A DNA stretch of 64,000 nt from Rhodocollybia butyracea (lineage: Eukaryota; Basidiomycota; Agaricomycetes; Agaricales; Omphalotaceae). Each line of letters opens with the position of its first letter. Position 1 is the stretch's first letter. The position numbers were made by a program, and so were the translations under genes. The DNA lies in assembly GCA_015501585.1 (NCBI GenBank), contig JADNRY010000012.1, positions 186,001-250,000 of the forward strand, given 5' to 3'. This document shows, piece after piece, positions 25,287 to 37,827 of this stretch. Under the pieces are notes generated by a model. That model searched no databases. It was not told the origin of the DNA and worked only from the letters and a program-made list of their open reading frames with translations.

Positions 25287-27838
25287 TTATTTGAAGAAAC
25301 GAAGAGGATGTTGTTTCCCATCTGTTTCCGAGTACAATGCATAGGAATCCTCTTCCTCGGCATTAAACGAGGGCGCTGGTGCTGTTAAGGAAAAAAATGA
25401 GAGATCTTGGATTTCTTAAATTTTAATTTGATGCTTACCAAACCACCATAAAGTGGTGACTCCCACTGGGAAAGTATAGCTCGCCTGAAAAAACATAAAC
25501 ACGGAAGCTCAAGCTAGGTGAGTGCAAGAGACATACCTGCATTCCCCTGAATTCGATAGTTGTTGGGACTGCTACAGGATCCCAAGTTCCATTATCCGTG
25601 TCGTCCCCTATATGAGCGCTTCAATTAGGCGATTTGACGTTGAATTCAAAATCAAATTGACTTGCAGTTAAGCACAACAATGGAATATCTCAGCCAATCT
25701 GTAGAGCTGACCCTCTCAGTAACATACGCCCCAACAATCAATGCCCAGTTCAGTTCTCCACCGACAGAAACGCCGATACGTTGACCAAAGGGTCCTCCAA
25801 CGTCTTTAGGAATGATGGCCTTTGACGCTTGAGCCATAGCATAAACTACAACAAGACTAATCAGTGAACGGGTGGGATGATACAACTGAGCATTTACATT
25901 CCTGATTAACACTGTAAGTTCCATTGCTATTAATCTGTACAATGCCGCGACAGCCATTGGTGCAGCTATCCGAACCCGGAAGGAGAGGATCACCGTTCCC
26001 GTCGAGTGCGAGGTTCCACATCAGCCCAGTTGAAGATCCATAACCAAGACCAACTTGAGATTAATCATTAGTCACGGTACTTAATGGAATTTATAGATTG
26101 ATATTTTTATGCTCACCGATAAAACTGCAAAGAAGTTGCTCTCTTCAAAAAAATCCAGTATTTCAGCAAAACAAGCACGACATACATGTTGTCCATATAC
26201 CACTATAACGGAAAAGTCAGTTTTATTGAAATCCAAGGGCGGCCGGAAGAAAATACCTTAATGTCGCTCCACCAATCGCTGCCGATAGTGCCAGTACATT
26301 CTACAGTCCTCATCAACTACGCCCTCATTAGGGTGCCAGGCTATCGGCCAGCTTACCAGTAAACAAAATCTAAAACAATGAAGTTATTTCATGAGACTAT
26401 GACAGTAGTATTTGGACCTACATCGTAATTAGGGAATGCACTTTGGAAAGTACTTTGTTCATTTACGGTTCCCTATCAATGATCGGTTGGAACGATTACA
26501 GCATAAGAATGTATATCTGGAGTTACCCCATAGCAATGGAACGCCACACCAGCGAATGCCTTGGGGCGGCTTCTATCAACGGTATTGCATAGGTACTGAC
26601 GCCAGACCAGTTGTGGTCGTATCCTGATGAAAGTCAATACTGTTACAGCCACCACGGAAATAAATTGACCGATGAGGAGGACGTCCCCAAACCCGTTATC
26701 GTTCATCAGAGCCCTAAATGCGATTCCAATCTGTGCTTCAACTGCGACAGTCATAGAACAAGAAGGATATGTTGTATCGCTGTTCATGGGCTCGTTTTGG
26801 ATAGAAATTGCGAAAGGAGTGAGACCTTTGCTCTGAAAACCTTGAAGACATTTCAGAAGGTAATTCGCATCTACGTGATAGAGCGATGAGAGATGTAGTT
26901 TTATAATAGTACTGGATCAACCGACAGATAGCGACACTGGCGTTCGTCAACGACCCGCCATTCATAGTTCCGGAATTTTTCATCCAACCAGGCTACAAAA
27001 GCTTCCATTTGATGAGCAGTTAGAAAGGAGAGAATACAACACTTGCTGGAGACCAAGGAAGAACATGAATCTTGAGATCTAGAGAAATGGTGAGGCATGT
27101 ATACTCAAGCAAATGGCACCACATACATCTGTTGACCGACAAAATATCTTGGAGGGTAGAAAAGACATACGACGGCGCGTTGTTGATGTTGAAATGGCTA
27201 AAAGAGGTATCACCGGGAGACGTGGCATAGGTATACGCTACGGAATATTCAAATGAAAATGACTGCCGCAGCGTAACTGAGCGAGATCACTCACTGTTTG
27301 CAGAGAAGTCCGACGCGCCAAGAGGTACTCGAATGTAGTTTAGGCCCGCCGCGTTTGCCCCATCAGTGGGCGAGAATAGATAATCCAGTAGGGTCCAGTA
27401 GTTAGCAGAATTCTTTGTCTTGCAAAAAGATGAGGTGAAATATCAGATAAGAACGATCCAATAAACTAACCTTGAGATTATTGAAGAGTTGGGCTGCAGA
27501 ATCAGCTAAAATTGAGCTCGAGTTAAAAGCCGAAAAGAGGAAAGAAAAGGTACAAGTGTACTCAGGGAGCCTCCAAATCCGTATATCGTTTGAAATACTT
27601 CTGAATCATCGACAACTATATCAGCCATCCCAATTGCACCAGGCGAGACGAAATTGATAGGTGTAGACGGCGCGAGTGAGGTGAAGAGACCACTGCGATC
27701 CCATGTTGTTTGCCACTGCACAAAGACATCAGTGGCGCCAGGAGTGTTGAGTTCACTACTCACAATATCCCATATTTGTTGTGAGACTGCAAGTTCCACA
27801 GCTAGAAATAGCACTGAACAAAACGAAGAGAATCGCAT
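25287..27838 (-). CDS. Secreted GH30 glycosidase (beta-1,6-glucanase-like), apparent frameshift
   Basis: A signal peptide (MRFSSFCSVLFLAVELAVS) precedes a GH30 catalytic domain. Joined exons give YGFGGSLSDSAAQLFNNLK, AAGLNYIRVPLGASDFSANS and LKIHVLPWSPASWMK. The acid/base Glu lies in AISIQNEP and the nucleophile Glu in FTECTGTIGSDWWSDIK. STGLMWNLALDGNGDP and the C-terminal block DWLRYSIVVLNWDD follow. GH30 subfamily 3 enzymes cleave beta-1,6-glucan of fungal walls. About 15 introns are needed, one with a GC donor (25675). Near 26561-26566 the frame running through YDHNWSGVSTYAIPLIEAAP does not connect to AFAGVAFHCYG: one base seems to be missing in a C/A run. Apart from this the gene looks whole, so either the base is a sequencing error or the gene has recently died. 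Confidence 0.85.
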
Positions 27839-28182
27839 CTTCTGTTAGTGGGGTGCGTACAACCAACCCAGAACAATGACCTCAAGTTATACTTATGTGG
27901 ACCTGTACAATGCCCAATCGGTTCTCTATTCAGGAACAAGCAACAATGGCCCCTCTTCCATGTGGGAAGGTACATGTGAAATCAGTCGATGATAGATATG
28001 TATGATTCATGAGCGAAATAGTGGTTGTCAGAGTCTGAGGAGGAGCATACGGTATTAGGACGCGCTTTTTTCTCATTGCATCAACCTATCCCAATTCATT
28101 TGAACTAAATTTCCTCTATCAAGTTACATAGCGATACAGAAAATGAAAAGTGACTTCGGGCATCCAGAGAAAGGATGTGACC
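27839..28182. other. Intergenic, GH30 promoter and adaptin 3' flank
   Basis: About 340 bases with no coding signal. It must hold the GH30 promoter and the 3' end of neither gene's coding part. No clear TATA box or other element was seen. Confidence 0.4.
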
Positions 28183-30852
28183 TTAAAATAACCCAAGCAG
28201 GTCCTCCTGAGGTTGCTGCTGATTCGATCGAGGAGAAACATTTGCTATATTAGCGACCAAGGGGGATTGTGTCACCGGAGATCCGAGTGAGCCTGTGGCT
28301 CCTGAAGAAAATCCGTTGTTCATAGCTAGACCATTAAATATATCATGTGGACTGGCGGAAGGAGGAGCAGCAGTAGGAGCACCGAAGATCGATACTAGAT
28401 CGTCCAGTGGATTGCTGGAAGTTCCTGCAAGGAGACTCGCAGCTGCCGGTGTATGTGAGAGCACTTCTGTGGCTGCGAGACCAGATGGACGACCTTCTAC
28501 AGCAGGTGTATCGTCAAAGTCACTAGATAAGAAACATCAATTGGCTGAGGGAAACGATAGGTAGAGTGAACGCACAGGAGATTTTCAGCTTGCTGCCCAG
28601 CAGCAACTGTTTGAAAGGCTTTCTGCGTAGAGAACCTATCGTCCGAGGCACTAGTCTATGTTCAGAAGACAGAAAATCAGTGGAATTCTGAACTCGACTT
28701 ACTCGGTCTTCCGCTGTAATGAATCCGCACCGACTCGTCCTTTACCAACAAAGGTCTCTTCCGGTTTGTGATAAACACTAGCTAAGCTAGATACCTCACC
28801 GAGAAGCTCTTCCAGTAACGCCGGCGCACCGTGGTCCTCGGAATGGAGATAGGCGGTCTTTGAGCCAAGACAACGGCCTGAAAGGATGGTTAACTTCGAA
28901 CAGAACATTGAGGCAAGAAGACAAAAAGATCACGCACTTTCGCAGCTCCCGGATCTGTTGATAACAAGCGCCAGTATATATATGCTCGGTCACGTACATC
29001 AGGCGAATCGCAGTCCTTGGTGGCGGTGTTAAGAACTCTCTGAACGATACCCTGAGACGAGTCCGGCTTTTTCAAAAAGAGCTTCACCACTGCAGTTAGC
29101 GTCTGCAGCTGAACCTGTAGATATATGAATCAATCTCTGTATGGCTGGGAATGGAGGGATTACATACAGGGTAAGACTCTTCAGTAAAAGTATCAACGAA
29201 TATACCCAGAAGTTCATCCGCGTTGTCAATTTTGTTGGCGTATTCGCCGATGATCCAAATCAAGGAAGCTTTAGCTTCTGGTTCGTCTAACTCGTCGAGA
29301 TTCGCGCACAGAGTAGGGATGATTCCCTCGTACGTTGAGGGGTATTTTCGGAAGATGTCCTAGAAAAACACACATGAGTGTTGGACGATAAGGAGACATT
29401 ATAAACAAACCCTCATCACAACCACAGCTTCTTGGACAACATAACTAACTCGAGTGTCTATGAGCTCTAATAAAACGTGAACACATCGTTCGGCGGCGGA
29501 ATCGATTTTGACAGCAGTCTGGCCGATGGCTTTGATACTCTTCCGAACGAAGTCTACATCGACTTCGGAGGCATATCTGCGGTCGAATCAGTTTGAGACG
29601 TCGGAGTCTGTGGAGATATGACTCACTCCTTCAGCTCACTCAGCAGCGCATCCACATTATTATCTCCAGCTAACCTTACCATGATATCCAGCTTCTCAAC
29701 TTTGACATACAGTGGGTCGTTATATTTGCAAAAGAATACTCGCATTTCATTGGACAGAATGTCTGGTCGTTTCTGTAAAAGGAGGTTGATGTTTCGTAGC
29801 GCTACCCATTGAACTTCAGGAGGCGATGACAGAAGAGTAACTAATGGCGGAGCCATTTTTCGAACAAGTTGCTTGATGAGATCTTCTCTTCTAACGCCTC
29901 TCATGTGGATCATGATGACCTGCTATGCATAAGCGAGCTAAACAAGGAGACTGGCTCTAACTGACCTTTACCGCGGCCAGTACGACGCTACCATTTACAT
30001 GCTGGAACTGCGGGACCACACGTTCGCATATGTGCTCACTTTCTTTGTCGTCCTGAGCTACATATCGAGCCAACGCGTTTAAGATAGCAACCCGGCCCCA
30101 TTCGGAGCATTCATTCAATGCAATGAGTAGTTTACTGAGAACGGACGCAGAAATCGGAAATAGAGCGGGATCGTTAGGGGAAGAGGATGGTTGAGAAGAT
30201 GCTGCAATATGGATATCCGTTAGAGCCGCGACAGTATTGGCGACTACCTAATAAATCACCCGAGTCAACTTTTGCGCTGTCAAGGAACAAGTGAAGGACG
30301 CGCCATAGGATTACTATCCGAGATCATCTCATGCAGCTGTTCCAAAAATCCATTGTCGATGACCAACTCTGGCCTCAAATCATACAGCTTTGCCACGCAA
30401 AGTGCCGCAGTTTTGCGAACGTATGGGTTTTCGTCCCTCAAACACTTCTGAAGCGGGTCGCAGAGGTAATCGATAATCTTTTCCGCTCGTAAAACACCCA
30501 TGGTACGTATTGCAAGTGCCCTAACGAGAGGATTGGGGTCATCGCTGTCTTTTACAAATGTGTTCACGGCGAGAATGACGAGTTCCGGCTGAGTTTTGGC
30601 GTAGTTCATGAGATATAGGTATACGAGCTTTTTCTGCTCCAGATCGTCTGTCTGCATGTTCATCAGGACATCCGGAAACAGACCGCTGACATCTACAAAA
30701 ATTAGCTGGTGCTGGCTGAGTTCATTGACAAGCTTACCTTTGCCGACAGTCATTGAAGCTATGACCCGTTTAATAGCATCTTTGCGCTTTTCACGGTATT
30801 CACTGTGAAGATCAACACTGAGTTCGTAGTTTTCTCCCTTTCTTGGTGCCAT
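28183..30852 (-). CDS. Beta-adaptin, large subunit of an AP clathrin adaptor complex
   Basis: The start [20 protein letters not shown] and the next blocks [39 protein letters not shown] and [20 protein letters not shown] are the classic beta-adaptin trunk of HEAT-like helical repeats. [16 protein letters not shown] lies midway. After the trunk comes a Pro/Ala/Ser-rich hinge, and the protein stops at [10 protein letters not shown]. That end resembles a clathrin-binding LLGLF-type box. There is no ear (appendage) domain, as in the short fungal beta-adaptins of AP-1 and AP-2. The trunk alone does not let me choose AP-1 from AP-2; AP-1 is slightly favoured by memory of similar fungal N-termini. 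Start codons of this gene and ISD11 are about 100 bp apart, head to head. Confidence 0.9.
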
Positions 30853-30954
30853 CGAGGCGTTGGTAAATAAAGCGGAAACGGCATTTTCGGCGTTTCGCGC
30901 CAACCGGAAACGAATCACGTGTATGGTCTGCAGCACAACTTGTTTCTTTCCTCC

Positions 30955-31295
30955 ATGTCCACCCCAAGCCGTCGCGCAATTCTAAGCCTTTACCAGTCTA
31001 CACTACGGACGTCTCGGTCGTTCAGCTCTTATAATTTTAGAAATTACTTTGTTCGTCGAGCAAAAGACACTTTCCGCACCATTCAAGTGAACTATGTCAC
31101 TTTCTTGATGATAAGTCGATTCTAACTCATTCTTTCCAGTCTGAAACAGATCCAGTCAGAGTACAGAGCTTGTACTCTGAAGCAGCGCGGGACTTGGCTG
31201 TTCTGAGACGTAGCGCAATTGTCAACCAGTTATATGGTGGATGGAGGTTAGCAGTCGAGGACCAGAAACCTGAGATGACTAGAGCGGACAACTGA
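30955..31295 (+). CDS. ISD11: Isd11, LYR-motif partner of cysteine desulfurase
   Basis: Two exons (30955-31086 and 31140-31295) give a 95-residue protein. The LYR-type motif is in [20 protein letters not shown], with Gln in place of the usual Arg after LY. The second part reads [20 protein letters not shown], close to known Isd11/LYRM4 proteins. Isd11 binds and stabilises the mitochondrial cysteine desulfurase Nfs1 together with acyl carrier protein, so it is essential for Fe-S cluster assembly. Length and the conserved LYGGWRL segment support the call. The ATG at 30955 starts right at the conserved N-terminus, so an upstream in-frame ATG at 30919 is not preferred. Confidence 0.9.
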
Positions 31296-31803
31296 GCTTA
31301 GAACTGTAAGTCAATCAGTTCCGTCGCACCTCTTTTACTCATGCAGCATATAGTCGAGACGGCCTTTTTGTAAATGTATTTCTAACCTGCTCTGCCTCTT
31401 TCAAAAGCCCTTTCAGAAGCTCGAAATTGCTAAGCATCATATTCTGCTATCCGAGTGTTTAGATATCTACCATTACATACACATACACGGAGCTGACGAG
31501 TTGGCGATCACTCGCCATGCAATCAGATGCATGCGATCCACTCAGTTCTGATAGTGATTATCTCAAGGCCACCAACTTTTCCACTCATCTTTTACAAATT
31601 CTTCGGATCGAGAACATTCATCTTCGCTTAATGCATTCATCATTAGGGACTTTTTTCTCAGCGTAACGTATGGACCAGTTGATTTCGGGGTTCCTCAAGA
31701 AGGTCTCCCGCATGGAGCAACCAAGAATATGCAGAAAGCTGTCCTCGACCTCGTGGCACCTAAGATATATAAGAACGAAACCATGGTAAAATTCTGACAC
31801 TCG
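31296..31803. other. Intergenic, aspartic protease promoter
   Basis: About 500 bases without a supported gene. A TATA-like TATATAA lies at 31766-31772, 32 bases before the protease start codon. An ATG with a four-codon frame occurs at about 31783, probably upstream of transcription. Confidence 0.4.
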
Positions 31804-33395
31804 ATGAAAGCCATGTTTCGGGCTCCGTTCTTCTGTACGCTGGTGCTTTCGCTGTTAACTCGGGCAGAGGATATCGTCCCTCAAACAATCACTCTCTCTT
31901 CACGAGTAGCACCCGCTGGAAAGTCATTGAAGCGAAGAGCCTTGTCTCCTGAGAACATTCCTCTCGCAGATTTCTTCAAAGGTACAGACTTGCAGTGAGT
32001 TATAAAGTTTAGCTCCTTTCTGTCTTTGACTCATCTGGAGCAAAGGTGGTTCGGTAACATAACTGGTTCGTGTTCTTTAGTTGTGTCCCAACAAAGTACT
32101 GATAATATGGTCCTTCTAGTTGGAACGCCACCGCAGGATGTAACAGTATGCATTCCGACCTCGACCACCCAAAGCTGACATACTAACGGTTTTTGAAAGG
32201 TTGTCTTTGACACCGGAAGCTCAACTCTGGAATTCGCTAGTATGTTCTATCTTCACGTGAACCATAAGTAAACCCTATCACACTGTTACATAGGTACTCT
32301 ATGTTCCACCTGTGCCTCTCAAATCCAGTTCGATCCTGACCAAAGCAAAACTTTTGTCAACGGTGGTCACACCAGTACGATCACTTTTGGAACCGGCGTC
32401 GGTGTGGATCCTGTCATCGGCGACAATTACCAGCTTCAGCTGCTGAATGGTACAGACACCGTATCTGTCGGTGGACTATCTTCCCCCAATGTGCCACTGT
32501 TTTTAATCACAGAACAAACGCCTACGTTTGATATTGATCCGTTCAGTGGGATTCAAGGTATGTTATCCGGTTTATGCGCATTGAACGATATAGTCTAACG
32601 GTGCTGTCAAGGGATGAGCGCAAGAGCTCAAGGATTTTTCGCCGCTCTCATTGCTCGAGGCCTTCCCTGTAAGTGTTTTGTATCGATTAGATGCAAAAGC
32701 ATCCTGAGCACTTGCGCATGCTATAGCACTATTTGGCCTATTTCTTACGCCTCTGGCTGTTGGAAATGCCGAACTTACTATTGGAGGATTTGACCAGTCG
32801 AAATTCAGTGGTAAGAGATCTTGCATTGCTGACTTTGAAGATTACTCAACGTCTAGCAGGCGATCTCACTTTTGCTTCTCAAGCTGGACATGGTGCTACT
32901 TGGGAACTTGCATCGCCCAGTATCGCTGTGAACGGGAAAACCAACTCTGTGCTGAAAACTAAGCGCACGATCATCTTCGATAGCGGAACTAGTAACGTCC
33001 TTTTCGATACCGATACTGCGAACGTACGTGCCATTGGTAATTTTGCTTTCACTGGATTAAAATTTCGCCTTTGTCTTCAGGCCATGTACGCTTTCATTTC
33101 TCCGGAGATCCAACCCAACCCCGCAGAACCTGGCACCTATGGGATTGCCTGTGACCTGATTCCAACACTTCCGGCCGTCATAGATATCACGTTCACTAGT
33201 CAACAGGGTAAACCATTCAATCTGACCATACCAAGCACCGAGCTCAGTGTCGGCCCTTTCGCCAATAACGCATCTCTCTGTCAAACACTGATTAACGCGT
33301 TTGATGGGCTAGAGCTTGTTGGGGGAAGCTTGCTCAAGCACTACTATAGCGTGTGGGATGTGGGAAACCAGAGATTGGGATTTGCTGCTGTTTGA
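31804..33395 (+). CDS. Secreted aspartic protease (pepsin family A1)
   Basis: The start MKAMFRAPFFCTLVLSLLTR is a signal peptide, followed by a short propeptide ending near KSLKRRALSPE. The mature part has WFGNIT and VGTPPQDVT, then the first active-site motif VVFDTGSSTLEF. The second active-site motif is TIIFDSGTSNVLFDT. The C-terminus has LVGGSLLKHYYSVWDVGNQR, the usual A1 ending. About eight short introns are removed. Pepsin-like proteases cleave proteins at acid pH outside the cell. The flap Tyr region was not clearly identified because of intron uncertainty. Gene order with the gamma-glutamyltranspeptidase fits extracellular nitrogen scavenging, but this is only inference. Confidence 0.92.
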
Positions 33396-34524
33396 ACCCT
33401 ATCGATAAATAAGAGAGTACTAACAGTGAATTGTTCCATTCTACTTCTCAGTGGACTAGTCACATGTGTTGATCCACACTCTGAAGTCTTCGTTCGTAAA
33501 TGTCTTCGTATTGCATTCTGAGCAACTTGTACACCGTTCTCCTCTCCGTTTCTGACTAAGTAGTCATGAATCAACCGACATCCCCTTTCAACAACGGACC
33601 AACAACGGACTGGACAAAATGAGACAGAATGAACGACGAGGAATATGAGTCTTGACAGAACAAAAAGAATATGCCCTCGCGACGGCTTGAATAAACAAAA
33701 GACTAGTCTGCGGAATCTTCATCAGAGATTGTTGGATTGCATAGTAGAACGTGGACTAAGTTGAAACTAAGCCAGAATCGGGTGACGGACACGGGAGTTT
33801 GTGGGTCTTAATGAATGTTCAAAGTATAAGGGCAGTCATCTTTCGATCGACTTGATTAATGAAGAACAAGTCACAGACATAAAGTATAAGAACTTGCACC
33901 AGCCAAAGTATTTCTGTAATCACACACAGTTGTGTGATATGTCTGAAGTAGAGATAACTCTGTAAAGTTGGGTAGATAATGAAAGGTGTTTTGCCTGGGC
34001 ATGGGCCGGCGCGCGGGTGGGAGACCCAGAGATGCGTCGGGCAGGATGGAGCGACTGGATAGATATGTCCAGCTGCTGGAATGAGTAGAGACGCTGGTTT
34101 GATTGCCTTGCTATCTTATCCAAAGATAAGCCCCCTTCGGGAATTCTTCCACATCATATTACAATGCTCAGTTTGCCGACATTTCATGTACCAAGCAATG
34201 ACTTCATGGCGACTAAAGACTGAGATATCACAAAAAAAAGTCCCATTCGTACAGTATCAACGTCACTTTCGAAGTGCTATATTGCCATATTGTGGTACAG
34301 GTACAGCGAGATAGATAGAACCAGATGATGATCCGGACAGTCCGGGCCCTGTGACTTCTTCCTTCGCAAATTCTTCCCGTCTTATGTATTCCTGCCCTCA
34401 TTTCGATGGCATGGACAGGCATGGACCAAAAGTATATAGAGCCAAGACTCCACCGAAGACTGGAGGCGCGACAACTGCACTCCCGACTCCCGTCCCAAAA
34501 ACGCAGATACCCTAGGCCTTAAGC
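33396..34524. other. Intergenic, no supported gene
   Basis: About 1.1 kb of short unconserved frames. A TATA-like TATATA at 34433-34438 lies about 90 bases before the next start codon and could belong to the gamma-glutamyltranspeptidase promoter. Confidence 0.45.
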
Positions 34525-36793
34525 ATGATATCAGCTCGTTTGTTAGGATTTATCTTGCTCAGTGTTACTGCCGTCCAAGGCACTGCGATTGACCAGCCAA
34601 ACGTTCTTTCACGAAACACAGCGCCCCACGGAGGGGTCGCGACTGAAGCTGGTAAGTTTACACTTGTCTTCATAATGCAGGTCTGCTTAGCTATGGAAAG
34701 CTCCATGTACGGAAATTGGGATCAATATCTTGAAGGAAGGCGGTAATGCAGCTGACGCGGTTCGTTTCCGTGGCTTCAGCGATACAACACACAATAACAC
34801 AAGCCTCTAGATTATCGCTTCAGGTCTTTGTGTTGGCGTTATATCTGCTTACCACTCCGTACGCGTTTTTCTCTGTTAAGCCATATGTCCTAATGGCCAT
34901 GATAACTTCAGGGTGTTGGGGGAGGTGGATTCATGCTTGTCCGGTTCAACAAGGACGAGGGAGGTCACGACTATGAGATGATTGATTTCAGAGAGACGAT
35001 GCCTGCTGCGGGTACCGTGGACATGTACATCAACAACAGTAACCCGAATGCCAGTGTCATTGGTGGACTTTCCGTCGGCGTACCTGGCGATCTGCGCGGT
35101 TGGGAGATGCTCCATCAACGGTACGTGCTTCTTTGACTTGAATATTCGAGAAATAATTGAACTTGAGTTCAGGCACGGAACGCTACCATGGGAGGACCTC
35201 GTCGCCCCTGCGATAAACCTTGCACGGAATGGATTCGAAGTCAATGTTGATCTCGCTGCCGCTTTGCAAGGATTCGACTTTATTACTGAAGATGCTATCT
35301 GGGCTGAATCATATGCTCCTAACGGGACTATCCTTGGAGAGGGAGATATCTGTCACCGCAAGGTACATATCCTGTTCATTTCTGTTCATTTTTCACGCTG
35401 GTTCATTTTAATTACTTAGAGGTATGCCAACACTCTCGAAACAATTGCCAAACGAGGTGTTGATACCTTCTACAATGGCGAAATTGCTGTCAACATCGCT
35501 TCCACTGTCTATCAGAACAACGGGATCCTGACTACTGCTGATTTATCCAACTATACTGCAATCATTCGTCAGCCTCGCAACATTACATACCGCAACACTA
35601 GAATCTTCTCCACTGTTGCGCCCTCCAGTGGAACCGTTGTACTCAGCGCTCTCAAGATCTTCGAAGGCTTTGACGACTTTAACGTCTCCGATAGGTAACT
35701 CAAGGCTTACAGTATACCATCTCCACCCGATTCATCCTGTTTTTTTATATAGCAATCCTGCCATAAACCTCACTACTCATCGTCTTGTAGAGGCCACTAG
35801 GTTCGCATACGGTCAGAGGACTGAATTCGGTGACCCTGCGTTCACTCCCAACGTTACCGAATTAGAAGCATACTTCCTCACTGACGCTGTTGCAAACCAA
35901 GTCCGTGGCAAAATTGTGGATAACGCAACGTTCCCTATCACCTATTACAACCCCGAAAACTACCAGGTCCTTATTGATAACGGTACTTCACATATGGCAG
36001 TAATTGACAAGGATGGTATGTCCGTGAGTTTAACAACTACTGTGTGAGTGTAAGCCTCTCTCTTCGATTCCCGTCTGGTTAATTCTATCAAACAGAAATA
36101 ACTTCTGGGGATCATCTTTGATGACTGCCGACGGTGTCATCCTTAACGACGAGATGGGCGATTTCTCCTCCCCAGGCGAAAACAATGATTTCGGATTCAG
36201 TCCTTCCCCTGTCAATTTTATCGTAAGACTGTGGCTAATCCGCTTTTGCGCATACTAAATATTTTCGATACCAGGCTGGCGGCAAACGCCCTCAATCTTC
36301 CATTTCGTCCTCTATCGCGGAAGATCTGGAGACCGGTGAAATCATCATTGCTACTGGGAGTGCCGGTGGAAGTCGAAGTACGTATCAAGTAATTTTTTTC
36401 TGAATTCGGACACCAATATCTTCTGCCTAGTCATCACCGCTACCCTCCAACATCTCTATCACCACATCGACCAGGGCCTCAACTCCACTCTTTGTGTGCA
36501 CCATTCACGGTGGCATGACCAGCTTGACGGCAATACTTACTTCGAATTCAAGTCTGAGAATGTGGGAATTGCAGGGTATGACAACCGTACTGTGGCATTT
36601 TTCAGAGATATGGGCTATAATATCACGTATGAGAGTACGACTGGGTCTACTGGACACGGTAAGCTTTCTTTCCTCTCTGTGTCCTTCAGTTTACTAAGCT
36701 TTCCTCTGTGAAGTTGTCATCCGCCAACCAAACGGTACTATTGAAGCAGCTAATGACCCACGAAAGGCCGCAGGTGCCGGTTTGGCGTTCTAG
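34525..36793 (+). CDS. Gamma-glutamyltranspeptidase, secreted or membrane-bound
   Basis: A hydrophobic N-terminus (MISARLLGFILLSVTAVQG) gives a signal peptide or anchor. After splicing, the large subunit reads IGINILKEGGNAADA, SAYHSGVGGGGFMLVRF and MIDFRETMPAAGTVDMY, all standard for the family. The autoprocessing and nucleophile Thr lies in NGTSHMAVIDKDGMSVSLTT, at the start of the small subunit. GGKRPQSSISSSI and IIIATGSAGGSRIITATLQH follow. The protein ends RKAAGAGLAF. The enzyme transfers or hydrolyses the gamma-glutamyl group of glutathione. About nine introns of around 50 nt were removed. Several N-glycosylation sites (NNS, NVT, NIT, NLT) agree with secretion. All key blocks are present. 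Confidence 0.93.
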
Positions 36794-37108
36794 GCTTTGG
36801 GCGAACTAGTTAATCCAGGCGCGCGACGATATGTTACGATCTACGACTAGTTTGATAAATTTAAAATACCTGCCTATGAGCAGTGGACATAACAAATCTG
36901 AATGTGTTCAGCTTGAATACCAACGGAACGAAAGTACTTACAATGTATCGCAGTTACAATGCTTATGGTGATGCGTAGAACTATAGAGCTATAGTCGCGT
37001 TAGTATGGAAAATGTGACAATGACCATAGCGATCCACATACACTGAGGTAACGAACTGTGAGTCCATGCAAACAGAATTTGCATTCGTCTTAGGTGTTGA
37101 CATACACA
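36794..37108. other. Intergenic left of the inverted-repeat element
   Basis: About 300 bases with no coding signal. The last eight bases (37101-37108, CATACACA) form the left copy of the target site duplication. Confidence 0.5.
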
Positions 37109-37827
37109 AGGGCCCCGGAAACTCCCCTCAGACCTTGTCCGCCAAAAAATCCTGAAGTACGCTATGATTTTGGGCTCAAGTACGCTATTTCGGACAAAAA
37201 ATTCGCTAAAAAATCCAAAAAAAATCCCAAAAAAATCCTGGACCCTCCTACAGGCTTCGATGTATGCTATGATCTAAGCATGATTCTGAGTAACATTTCT
37301 GGCAAGTATTATAATTTTCAGCGCGGGTAAGGCCTTGAGAACCTTTTTTGCGCCCGGTTTTTGAATTTGAAACGTCCCACTGTGTCCCAGGACAGCCATT
37401 TAGATGCATATTATACAACGCATCCTTCCTGAGGTGGTAGTACAAGATATTAGCGACACGCGCATGAGTATGAAGATGGTACTTGTGGCTTTCGCCGCAA
37501 GCTGGATATCGTCTAGCTCATCGGGAGAGAAGAACATAATCTAACAACAACAGGATAACGGAAAGGTAAATTTTTGTACGGCTTACACTTTTGTTGCACT
37601 CAGTTGTCAGGTACCGGTCAGCCCCCGGCTTTGGCATGCTTCTTTGGACTAGAAGTACTTCAAAAATTTCGGTTCGGCGCTGGCGCGCCGGCCTAAAGTA
37701 CGCTATGTAGGACAGGGAAGCGGACCATTTGGCCTAAAATACGCTATAATAGGACAGGGATTTCATGAAATTTCCGGCCTAAAATACGCTATTCCGGACA
37801 AGGTCTAGGGGGAGTTTCCGGGGCCCT
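37109..37827. mobile_element. Non-autonomous terminal-inverted-repeat element (MITE, hAT-like)
   Basis: The 719-bp element begins AGGGCCCCGGAAACTCCCC at 37109 and ends with the inverse at 37827. The 32-bp terminal repeats (37109-37140 and 37796-37827) differ at two positions. Both sides are flanked by the same eight bases, CATACACA (37101-37108 and 37828-37835), a perfect target site duplication. Inside are five copies of TACGCTAT (37158, 37181, 37699, 37740, 37785), all in one direction and four followed by GGACA, as expected for subterminal transposase sites. No long reading frame is present, so it cannot encode a transposase. The 8-bp duplication fits hAT elements; hAT membership is inference. 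Confidence 0.9.

Noticed and set aside
31783..31797. Four-codon upstream ORF before the aspartic protease
   Set aside because: It lies only about 17 bases after the TATA-like box, so it is probably upstream of transcription and not in the mRNA.
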